Assembly (NCBI RefSeq): GCF_932294415.1
Contig: NC_065544.1
Coordinates: 37,256,310 to 37,320,309 of the forward strand
Direction of reading: 5' to 3'
DNA: 64,000 nucleotides
Source: Quercus robur
Lineage: Eukaryota; Streptophyta; Magnoliopsida; Fagales; Fagaceae
Part shown: positions 1 through 9,501 of the stretch, in pieces
How the letters are laid out: each line of letters opens with the position of its first letter
Numbering within the stretch: position 1 is the first letter of the stretch
Translations under genes and position numbers: made by a program
Notes under the pieces: model-generated
What the model was told of the DNA's origin: nothing
The model's input: the letters and a program-made list of their open reading frames with translations, nothing else
Databases searched by the model: none

Positions 1-425
1 CTTTTATCCTCGTCACATATTGGTCATGACATAATGAGATTCTCTTACTAGACCTTACCACCTCAAGAACAAGGAAGTATTTCAAAGGTTTAAGGTTAGT
101 CAAGACAGATTGTAGATCATTAATTATTGGCTGTCAAAAATGTCATCCATGATCAGACTTAGATTGGGAGAAGCCATGACCCGCGAGATTAGTGGAAATT
201 TTGGGCAAACCATTACCTAGATGCTTCGTTTTAGTTGATCATAGGACTCGTTGAGTTTTCAAATTTGATGTGACTCCCCACTTGCTGTGAAAACGTGGTG
301 GGAGTGTGATATAATTCTCGTCATGTAGCTCACCATTAAGAAAGACATTATTGAGACTTCACATTCAGTAAGTCTTCGTAAGTTACATGTCGTATAACTC
401 ATCTCCTCAAACAGGTATTCTAACA
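1..425 (-). pseudogene. Ty1/Copia pol remnant (RT part), cut by window start
   Basis: On the minus strand this translates, with interruptions, to pieces of a Copia reverse transcriptase in the expected order: NVFLNGEL-like, then a KYFLVLEV-like segment followed by the RSSK/ISL stretch. The high-coordinate edge (position 425, minus-strand TGTTAG) looks like the first bases of a truncated LTR fused directly to RT, so the element is internally deleted. It is the paralogue of 15471-15930 and marks the left part of the duplicated unit. It is dead; only the degenerate family match supports it. Confidence 0.6.
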
Positions 426-1640
426 TATAGCATGTGTGAAGTTGAATAATGGTTAGGTCCGTTTATCTCCGTATATGCCTTCTAAACATATAATTCAATT
501 ATCAGTTTATCTTTTTCTTTCTAATTTATTTATTTATTTTTTGTGGGATCTGAATAGATGTAATATATATTTGTCTCATTTCATGGCTCTCGTGACCACT
601 TTCCCTGAAAATTAAGTAACTAGTTGTGTTTTTTTTGATGGGCAACAAGCTGATATTCTTTCCCTATTGTCCTCGTATAGTTGTATTTAGCGTTATAATT
701 TTCATGTCTTGCTGGTACCACGATAGCCTTTAGTAAAGGACATCGGCCGACTCAGTCCCCCTTCCTCAAGTTTCCATTATTGCACTTACCTTTTTGAGTA
801 GTGCTTTATAGTGCCTTTTGTTCAAGCCTTATGTTGGAATAGGACACCATGGGCTTAGATGCCCTTAAACCTTATCTCTTTTAAATTTAATGAGCATTTC
901 TTTTTTTTTTAAAGGAAAGTGAAAAATGGTTAGAAAGGGTTATCAACGTAACTTGCATAATTATAGTAAATCCTAACCGCTCCCAAGATAAGATTTAAAA
1001 AATAAAACGAAAAAAGGTTAGAAAATAAGATTTATTTATTTATTTATTTTTTTGATGAGAGGTTAGAAAATAAGAATTAGTATAACTTTTCTACTTGGGC
1101 TTAATTATGGTAAAGCTAACTACTCTTGAACTAAGGCCTCTTTTTGATGAAATATAAAAAGCATCAACACATTGCTAACAGAGAAGCTAACAGAGAAAGG
1201 GAAGACTTAAAACCTAAAACACTTCACATAATGGCCTAAGACCCTAGTCATTAGGCCGCCAATTGCGTTGGTATTAAATGAGTATCTTATGTTATTTCTT
1301 TTAGTTAGATATCTTTTAGTCCTTGTGAAAATTTGAAGTACAATCCATGTGAGCAAGTTCTCTTTCATGCCAAATATCATACCTTTTCATTAGGACCTAC
1401 CAAAAGTTATTTTAATCATAAAATATAATGCAAGTCAGTGAGTGACAATCGGGGTAGTGAGAAAAATGTCACTCTCTAGGAAATGAGGTGCACCAGCCTC
1501 TCACTTTCTTTCTCAGTCCGAGACAAACTTTTATAGCAATATTGTCTCCCAATCTCATCATCTGTATACTCGTGATTGTAAGAGTCACTCTGACTTTTCT
1601 TCTTTTCTTCCGCATATGGAGTACACTTAAGAGTTAAGTC
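426..1640. other. Gene-free upstream region of LRR1
   Basis: No credible ORF. The sequence is collinear with 17067-18229 upstream of LRR3, apart from small indels, so it belongs to the duplicated unit. The last ~190 bp (from about 1455) are also shared with the upstream regions of LRR2 (8945) and LRR4 (24255), including a pyrimidine-rich stretch, and are the likely promoter-proximal region. Confidence 0.6.
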
Positions 1641-1649
1641 TATATATTA
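1641..1649 (+). promoter_or_regulatory. Putative TATA box of LRR1
   Basis: TATATATTA lies 70 bp upstream of the chosen ATG. The same sequence in the same context (GTTAAGTC before, AC after) precedes LRR3 and LRR4. Conservation across paralogues and position support a core promoter; there is no transcript evidence. Confidence 0.5.
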
Positions 1650-1710
1650 CTAACTACTTTCCATAGCCCTTTCCAATCTCACAGTGTGTTACTGTGCACT
1701 GACATTAGAA

Positions 1711-3189
1711 ATGGGCACCGTCACATTCTCTGCTTCCTTTTTGCTATCAAATTTCTTGCTATTTTTGTTCTTGTACAATGAAGTGGCTTTTGGTAATGAG
1801 GTTGTTGAGTCCAATAGGGAAACATTGGAAATTATCATAGGTGGTGGAGGTGGTGGCTATAATCCTTTTCCCATTCTTGAATGCCCTCCTCCTCCTCCTG
1901 AACCCATTTGCCCTCCACCACCTTCTCCACCGCCACCGCCACCGCCATCGCCACCTCCACCGCCATCGCCACCTCCACCACCTCCTCCTTCGCCACCGCC
2001 TCCACCTCCCCCATCGCCTCCACCGCCTCCACCGCCACCGCGTCCTGACCCCTACTCGAGATTAAACGCGGCCAACATAGTACTTCAACGCTTCAAAAAT
2101 AGAGTCAAGGATGACAAAGGCTGTACAAAAAACTGGAAGGGCAAGGACCTAAAAGTATGCAACTTCACTGGCATCGCCTGTGCCAATTATCCAATATTGG
2201 ACAAGAAACTAGCAGTTGCTGGAATAGACTTCAATGGGTGTGGGCTCTATGGTGACAAAAAAAACCTTCTACTCTCTGATTTCGTTGAAGAGTTAAAAGA
2301 ACTAACATTCTTCCACGCAAACTCCAACAATTTCACCGGTGTCATCCCAAAAGATATAACCAAAAATCCGTTCTTCTACGAGCTGGACCTTAGTAACAAC
2401 CAGTTAACTGGCAGTTTCCCATATCAAGTTCTTGCTGCCACAAATTTAACATTCTTGGACCTCCGGTTTAACAATTTCCAGGACAAGGTTCCACCTCAAG
2501 TGTTCAACTTAGACTTGGACGTACTGTTCATCAACAACAACAAATTTTACGATACTCTTCCTAGTAATCTTGGCAACACGCCAGCCCTTTATCTCACTGT
2601 CGCCAACAACTTCTTCAATGGGCCAATCCCACAAAGCATTGGCAATGCTAAAGACACTCTGGTTGAGGTGCTCTTCTTAGGCAACAGACTCAGTGGGTGC
2701 TTGCCATATGAAATTGGGTTTCTGAAAAAGGCCACAGTTTTCGATGTGAGCTTCAACTATCTATCGGGTCCAATACCACTCTCATTTCAGTGTTTGTCCA
2801 AAATAGAGCTGCTTGTCTTGGCTCAAAACCAGTTCTATGGGGAGGTTCCTGAGGCTGTTTGCAAGCTGCCTAATTTGTCAAACTTCTCCTTATCATACAA
2901 CTACTTCACTCAGGTTGGTCCTATATGCAGGAAATTGATCGACAAAAAGATACTTGATGTAAGGATGAATTGCATTCTAGGCCTTTTTGATCAGAGATCA
3001 GAGGAAGAATGTGCTGTATTTTTCTCTAAGTACAAGTACCACGCTTGCCCCAATCCGCTATCCTTGAAGAAAGTTCCATGTGCTACAAATAATCATTATT
3101 CAGGTTCACTTGATGCCTCTGATAATCAACCAATGGCTTTAGCTCCTTCACCAAGATCCTATGATACTCTTATACCGCATAGGTTGTGA
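1711..3189 (+). CDS. LRR1: secreted proline-rich/LRR (extensin-like) protein, At4g06744-like
   Basis: Intronless gene for 492 residues. The start is the ATG at 1711; the frame is open further upstream, but only with non-ATG codons. Residues 1-28 form a hydrophobic signal peptide ending near EVAFG. A short segment with six glycines follows, then residues 58-113 are almost only Pro with interspersed Ser (SP5 to SP7 runs, the kind of motif that is hydroxylated and glycosylated in extensins). Residues 115-160 match an LRRNT-like cap with Cys138, Cys150 and Cys157. Residues 165-420 hold about ten plant extracellular LRRs (for example ELDLSNNQLTGSFP). A Cys-containing tail ends in PHRL. The family is linked to LRX cell-wall proteins; a wall-anchored role is inferred. 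There are no transmembrane or kinase segments. It is one of five local copies, and its C-terminal half is nearly identical to LRR3. Confidence 0.88.
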   Translation: MGTVTFSASFLLSNFLLFLFLYNEVAFGNEVVESNRETLEIIIGGGGGGYNPFPILECPPPPPEPICPPPPSPPPPPPPSPPPPPSPPPPPPPSPPPPPPPSPPPPPPPPRPDPYSRLNAANIVLQRFKNRVKDDKGCTKNWKGKDLKVCNFTGIACANYPILDKKLAVAGIDFNGCGLYGDKKNLLLSDFVEELKELTFFHANSNNFTGVIPKDITKNPFFYELDLSNNQLTGSFPYQVLAATNLTFLDLRFNNFQDKVPPQVFNLDLDVLFINNNKFYDTLPSNLGNTPALYLTVANNFFNGPIPQSIGNAKDTLVEVLFLGNRLSGCLPYEIGFLKKATVFDVSFNYLSGPIPLSFQCLSKIELLVLAQNQFYGEVPEAVCKLPNLSNFSLSYNYFTQVGPICRKLIDKKILDVRMNCILGLFDQRSEEECAVFFSKYKYHACPNPLSLKKVPCATNNHYSGSLDASDNQPMALAPSPRSYDTLIPHRL

Positions 3190-4712
3190 TTTTCCTCCTC
3201 TAAATTGATTTAATAAGGTAGAGTCATGAAGGGCCTATGTATTATATTTGCATATGTTTGTTATTCTCTAAATATTTGTTAAGTTATAAATAAGCAATGG
3301 GCATCTTGATCACCTGATCAGATGCTAATTGATGTAGCTAGTGTAGCACTGAATATCGTCGATCATAAATTGGATTCATCACATTGTGTTCAAGAGGCTG
3401 TTTCAATGCGTATTGCTTATTTCATACTTTGCTTATTGTCAAGTGTGTTCTGTGCACGTCTACATGGTATAACTAAAAGTCTAAAAATCCAAGTGCATGA
3501 TCCATACGGATAGGGTGTAAAACCCTCAGCTTGTCAATAACTAAGCCATTGAACCTGCCACTCACAATCAATACCCATCTTCTTTCTCCTTTTGACCAAA
3601 CCAGCCGGCTACCAATTTAGGGTTGGCTATGGCTTGGTTTTGAATTGGGTATATATCAGAACCCGACCTGAAATTTTTACTTGTGCATACCTATACCTCG
3701 GAACCTAATTAGTGCTTCTACCTGATTCCTGCCCAAATTTCTGACACGCGGATATTCAGACTAGGCCCCAAACATTTTTTTTTTTTTTGGGTGAAAATTT
3801 TGATTTTCCATCAAAACATTTTCAAACTAAAAACCAATTCTTCTCAGTTTTTTTTAATGGATTCAAAGTCTTGTTTGCTAGACCAAATAAATGGAAAATT
3901 ATATAGTACTAATAAAACCCATAATAAATAAATCACCTTAATTTTTATTTTAGTCAGTTTAGTACACCTAAAGATACTCAAAAGTTTAGAAGTGGAGCCA
4001 TGCTATTATGAACACAAGGTAGAATTCAGTGTCATTTTAAATTGAACCATAAACCATGCATATAGCTAATTGTAGAATTTTTCATGTATTTAAGAAAATC
4101 TAAGACCTAGAAAGTTTAGAATCCAAAAAGTTCAAAAAATGACCAAAATTTTCAACAAACAGAATAGTATTAAGAACAACTGAATGATACCAACAAGGCA
4201 AGAACTACGCAATTCCAGTGACTGATATACTACAACAGAAGGACCAAAATAAAATGAAGGAAAATCATCTACCATTCATTCAAAATTTTTTTTTTTTCCA
4301 AAAAGCAAATAATTTGGGTTCAAAAAAGCAAATAAAAAGAGATTGGTGGGTCATACTACACACTCTGACATATCAGTGAAACTACTACTAAATATCTTGA
4401 GTGAATGACTGTTTGGATTTTTTTTTCTTCTCCTGGGAAGTGTATGGCCTACTATATATTATCATCTTCTGGGAAATCCTCTACCCAAAAAGGCTTTTTG
4501 GTGCACAGCTAACCTGTTCAATATTAAACATTTAAGCTTAAAAATTTATATCAAACACTTCAAAGATACATGTACGTAGCAATGACTTTTATATTCTAAA
4601 TACAAGAGGATATAGGTCCCAGCCTAAAGATGCGCACATATTAAGAATGAATTTTTACATATAACATCAAATCAGATGGAGTTCCAATTCTCATAATTAA
4701 AGATGAACTTAC
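3190..4712. other. 3' flank of LRR1, no gene
   Basis: Holds the LRR1 3' UTR (AT-rich, with an AATAAG-like signal near 3285) and then sequence collinear with 19887-21600 and, more distantly, 42867-44440. A 63-codon frame at 3322-3513 is kept in LRR3's flank but broken behind LRR4, so I do not call it a gene. Runs of T at 3776-3788 and 4290-4300. Unit B has a MITE at 20614 where this copy has the empty site (about 3958). Confidence 0.5.
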
Positions 4713-5632
4713 ATGTTACATCATCCAACAACTGATTGCTGCTATAATAACCAGTGTCAGGTGGAACCTGAAATGAGAAAAATAGATTAGGCATATTTTA
4801 TATATTACAAAAAGAGCATAAGGTTATGGAAAGCAGATACATGAAGGCATTTTAGAAGGATAAGAATTATGCTAGCTTAACATATATTGTCTATTAGATA
4901 GTTGAACATTTCAAGCAAATGTAGATGTCCAATTACCATGTTTACTGAAACCACCATCAGCCAATGAAATCAGTATAAATGATGATCCATTTAAAAACAT
5001 CAACACTTTACCAAGATTGAATAAGAAACTAAAACTGGCACACAATCAGCCAGTTTGCAAGCCCATTCCTCAATATCCAAAAGAACAAAACCAACAAATT
5101 TGACATCTAAAGCCATTTCAGTGGTTTACAAAATCTTCATGCTCTTCATAATCATCAACAAAAGGGAACATTTTGAGAGGGGGGGGGGAATCTGAGTACA
5201 TGGAAATTAGATACATGTCCATTAACTCGACTTTCCTTCTCTTCATGTTCTTCATAATTATCAAGAATGTTTTGAATTGTAGCAACTTCCGGCGTAGGTA
5301 AATATCCTACCAAAAAAAAAAAAACCATATTAAATATGTAATAAATAATATAATCATACAATTATGAAACATATAAAAAAAAAAATAAAAAAAAAACCTT
5401 TTAAGTTTACTCTATAACTAATTTTGCAAAAATCAATGTTTCAAAGTTATCATGATAAAGATGGTTACAGTGTGGACTCAATAATTTCCCGCTAGTGCTA
5501 AAAGTGGACTTTAAGGCAATTATTGTCACAAGAATAGCCAAAATATCCTATGCAACAGGATTACTTACTGTCATTGCTACTCCACCAATCCAAAACATCA
5601 AATCCTTTAGTTCTAAACACGACACTCTTATT
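4713..5632 (-). pseudogene. hAT-transposase-derived (hATC) gene fragment, copy A
   Basis: Minus strand. The 3' part of a hAT transposase-like gene, read from about 5630 down to 4713. The first segment (about 5630-5410) encodes a degraded hATC dimerisation domain: a DILAI motif, then a variant of the ESAFSTGGR signature (KSTFSTSGK) and LLSPHCNHL. It has an in-frame TAG just before DILAI. A second exon (about 5309-5110) encodes PTPEVATIQNILDNYEEHEE and an acidic tail with a poly-G (proline) run. A third exon of 55 bp (4767-4713) has clean splice signals (TTTCAG before, GTAAGT after) and encodes VPPDTGYYSSNQLLDD. Paralogues lie in units B and C; the C copy has no internal stop. The dimerisation-domain match is good; whether any copy is a domesticated host gene is unknown. 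Confidence 0.6.
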
Positions 5633-5637
5633 AGTGT

Positions 5638-6198
5638 TGATGGGACTGACGAACTCACCTTGCTTGGACGATCTCAGCATATACTTCGTTGATGGATTGA
5701 CGAACTCAACCTCCCTGAATGATCCCTTCGAGACCGACGAGGCTGTCCTCTAAGACGAACTAACCACATGTCCGTATTACTGACGAAAGTAACGAAGCCA
5801 TTCAATGTAGCCAATAATGTCCCAAGCGGTTACAAGACCAGCTGTACAGACTGTTGGATGCCTCATTAAGGCACACATTATTGAGCATGAGGCGTTACCA
5901 AGAGAGACATTAAAGCCACATTAACTACCATAACGGCTAGGGGCTATGGAAGCATATATAAAGCCCTCACAACACTAATACAAAGGACACAGACACACCT
6001 CAAAGCATTACTAGTTATTCTGATACTTTGTTATTTTCTCAAAGTTCTCTTATACTGATTTTGGCATCGGAAATGTTGTGGCAGGCACCACACCGGTGTC
6101 CACCTTAAGGGAGCTGTCTTACCATTTTCACAGTGACATCGACGAAGATACGGCTCCATCTGGACGAACCTACAAGACTGACGATTTGCACTTCATCA
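5638..6198. mobile_element. Solo LTR, 561 bp, AGTGT target duplication
   Basis: Begins TGATGGG and ends TTCATCA (TG...CA), flanked on both sides by AGTGT (5633-5637 and 6199-6203). Units B (about 22550) and C (about 45320) have the unoccupied site with a single AGTGT. It contains a TATA-like TATATAAAG near 5955 and no ORF, as expected of an LTR. The parent family was not identified. Confidence 0.8.
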
Positions 6199-6326
6199 AG
6201 TGTAATGATCAAACTCCGATAGAATATTCTTACACCTTTGGCTTATGTTAGTATTTTCATTACTAACATACAAATTATATCATCACATTCAACACTTGAG
6301 GTAGAAGATGCTAAAGAAACTTGAAC

Positions 6327-6717
6327 CAATGGCGTAGCTATTAAAGATCAATGGGGGCCGAGACCCCCCCCCCCCCCCCCAAATTTTTGAAAAAATTAAA
6401 AATTCTTTTTGGAAATATCTTATTTGAAAATTTTTTAAATAACCTTATCATTTTGGCTCCACCATACCTGATAATAAACACTGTCTACCTTTAAAAAAAG
6501 ATTTGTGACCACCCTAAGTTTTTATTTTTTATTTTTTATACCCAATAAAATTAAACTTTGGTCCATAATTTGGTCCACTTAACAATATATTAAGGCCTTT
6601 CAAGCAAAAAGAAAAAGCCCAAAAAAGAATTGCACATTACTATTTTACATTTCATAAAAAAAAAAAAAAAAAATTATATATAGCCTCTCCAAAGATAAAT
6701 TCCTGGTTCCATCACTG
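6327..6717. mobile_element. Non-autonomous hAT element, 391 bp
   Basis: Termini CAATGGCGTAGC and the complement of CAGTGATGGAAC form imperfect inverted repeats, flanked by a perfect 8-bp duplication ACTTGAAC (6319-6326 and 6718-6725). Unit C (about 45440) has the empty site with one ACTTGAAC; unit B has a truncated copy at 22676. It contains a C run (6364-6380) and an A run (6656-6673). No coding capacity. Confidence 0.78.
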
Positions 6718-6725
6718 ACTTGAAC

Positions 6726-8134
6726 AAATCAAGTTTCACATAATCAATTGAACAAGAGGATCTATAAAACTCTCTACAAATCACTAGCATATGTTGAATA
6801 TTGCCTCAAATTTTTAATAGGTTTTTGTTTGAGTTTTTTTGGCATTGAATTGAATGAAAGGTTTTCCTTAGTGTAGAAGATAGAGAATTTACTTAGTATG
6901 AAAGACAATGATTTTTGAGAGAGAGTTTCAACCTATGGCGTCTACTCCTGATGATAGCTATTTATCATCCGACCAAGACACCAATCAGTTTTTGGTGTAG
7001 GCAGAGATTGAACCCCAGATCTCTTATACAACCATCAGAGACTTTATCAGTTGAGCTAACTGGAACCCACAAAGACAATGATTCTTCCTATATGAAATGA
7101 AAAGTATTCTTTATTGAAGAAGTAATAAGTATACTTTCTCCACTAAGGAATATGATTAAAGCAATATGATAATTACATATATCCCTAAAATTATCAAATT
7201 TAAATATATAATAAACAAGCCAATAACAATAATTTAATTTAATTTATTACTTAAATCACTATTATCAAATATAATATAAATATCAAACAAACAAAACAAT
7301 AACAGAGAAGATACAACCACTATCCAAAAAAAAAGATACAACCACTATCAAAACTAATAAATATGAAATAAAATAATAGAACACTAAAATTTAGCTGATT
7401 GTTACAAAACAAATATATAAAGCTTAAATTAAAATAATAGAAAACGCTCTAGTACTTTGCAGTTTGTATGCATAGAATAAGGATGATGTGAACAGGTATT
7501 CTTAGAGTAATTGTTAATAATCTATTTTAGAAAAGTTTTGGCATAACTTTTATGAAAAATGAAAAAAAATATATATAAAAAATTAATTAATTTTTTTTTA
7601 ATAAAAAATTTTTTTAGATGGATTATTAACCATTGTCCTAAGCTATCTATTAGCATTTTTCATAAAATAATACTAAATTTAATATTATTAAAAAAATTAA
7701 AACTTAAAACACACCAAGCTGTAAAGCACAACTCAAGTAGATAGTCATCCATCCTTTCTAGGCAAATACATAGTTATCAAGAATCAAGATATTTTTTCGA
7801 ATGAATGAAGATAAGTATTTGTTATTTTAGTGTAATGCATGTGTCTGCAAAGATATTTGCAATTTACTCAAACATAAACATAGAGAGAGAGAGAGAGATG
7901 ATGCCAATGTACTACTGATGATTGTTCATGATCTGGACGAAGCCTGCGTTGGTCGTGGAATGGAAGCTGTAAGCATTCTGTTGAGTCGCTTAGTTACGTA
8001 GTGACTCAGGCTTAAGGGAATTTTGTTTAGTCAGGTTATTTATTTATTTATTTATTTATTTTAAACCATTTTTTTTAATTATTAGGAAGATTAATTCTGA
8101 TTTACTGACAAAGGATTTATTTTTGATAGTTTTT

Positions 8135-8165
<31 letters not shown>

Positions 8166-8749
8166 TGGGGTGTTAAAAGATGGAATTTTTTTGATGTACT
8201 GAATAGGAATCATAGGATAGTGGATATTGCAGGTTTGGGAATATGTTAAAAGTTGCTTTTACAATGTATTTGGAAGGGCAATGGGCTAAGGAAGTACCAG
8301 ATGCTTTTCTTAGTTCATTGTATCAATTTTTACTGGGTATTAATTTCTATAACGATTTAAAATTTCAGAAAGGTCCAAATGAATTTTAAGAGAGAAACCA
8401 AACCATTAGTATAATCGGCCGGATGCTTTTATTACCAGTTCTTTCTACTATGTATCAATTATTTTTTTGATTTTTCTGTACCAGTTTAAAATTTGAGACA
8501 GACTTTGACTTGAGTTACTTGATTAAAAGAAAATTTGAGACAGGCCAGATATTTTGTTTAAGAGAGAAATCAATAGAATATTTTTGGGTAAATTATAAAG
8601 TTGGTTCTATCTTTTACACTATATTTTAATTTAATTCTTAACTTTTAAATTGTGTCAATTTAATTCTAAAATTTTTTTTAGTATGTATCAGTTGAGTTGA
8701 GTGCCTGAAGTTATCATTTGGATGAAAAAGACTAATGTATCAAACATGA

Positions 8750-8798
<49 letters not shown>

Positions 8799-9117
8799 AG
8801 AATCTGGATTGCCATATCAGCATAACTTTAAATTTTTTTTTGACTAACCTCACGTCCAAAATAAAATGATAATTAAAAATTTATTTAACATTTAAATATG
8901 CCACATCTGTATTTATATGAAAAAAAATTCCAAATAACCAAAAACGTCACTCTCTAGGAAAATGGGTGCAACCGTGCAACAGCCTCACTTTCTTTCTCAG
9001 TCCGAGACAAACTTTTATAGCAATACTGTCTCCCAATCTTGTTAACTGTATACCCGTGACTGTAAGAGTCTCTCTGACTTTTCTTCTGCATACAGTCCAC
9101 ACTTAAGTTAAGGCTAT
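6726..9117. other. Gene-free AT-rich block before LRR2
   Basis: No supported gene. Holds simple tracts: GA repeat (7881-7898), T then G homopolymers (8130-8165) and a poly-A of about 40 bp (8754-8796). Collinear in part with 23010-24343 and 46040-47340. From 8941 on it is the LRR2 upstream region, shared with the other copies. Confidence 0.5.
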
Positions 9118-9432
9118 GGCTGGGTTTGGATACGCGTTTGCGTTTTTGCTGCTGTGCGTTTCTGCGTTTTCTCTTTTTTTTTTTTTTTTTTTTCACGAGA
9201 TTTTCCCACAAGCGGCTACTGTTCATGCAACAGTAGCCGCAACTTTTGACCGGTTTTATGTGAACAGTGCATTTGTGCACTGTTTACGGACCCACAAATC
9301 TCATTTTTTATCAACTTTTTCATTAAAAATGGGTCCCACGGTACTATTCACACATTTAAAAATTATTTTGCTACAGTGTTTTCAGTTTTCAGTTTTCAGT
9401 TTCAGCAAAATAAGTTCTATCCAAACACACCC
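9118..9432. mobile_element. Harbinger-like MITE 1, inside the LRR2 TATA box
   Basis: Ends GGGTTTGGATA and TATCCAAACACACCC form inverted termini. The interior is closely related to the MITEs at 20614 and 24344 (shared blocks around the GTGCACTGTT and CCCACGGTACTATTC sequences). The left flank ends ..GGCTAT and the right begins ATTACTAAC, so the element splits the TATATATTAC promoter motif that is intact in LRR1, LRR3 and LRR4. Confidence 0.7.
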
Positions 9433-9501
9433 ATTACTAACTTTCCTTAGTTCTTTCCAATCTCAAGGGTTAGTGTCACAGCGTGTGCACTGACATTAGA
9501 A

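Noticed and set aside
1835..2065. Open frames overlapping the proline tract of LRR1 on both strands (and the same in LRR3 at 18454-18762)
   Set aside because: Repeats of CCN codons read in other frames give Val/Ala/Glu- or His/Arg-rich chance products.
3322..3513. 63-codon frame behind LRR1, also present behind LRR3
   Set aside because: Similarity follows from the DNA duplication; the frame is broken behind LRR4, and it lies in the 3' flank.
9116..9493. 125-codon frame covering MITE 1
   Set aside because: It consists of the MITE read through; the MITE copies do not keep the frame.
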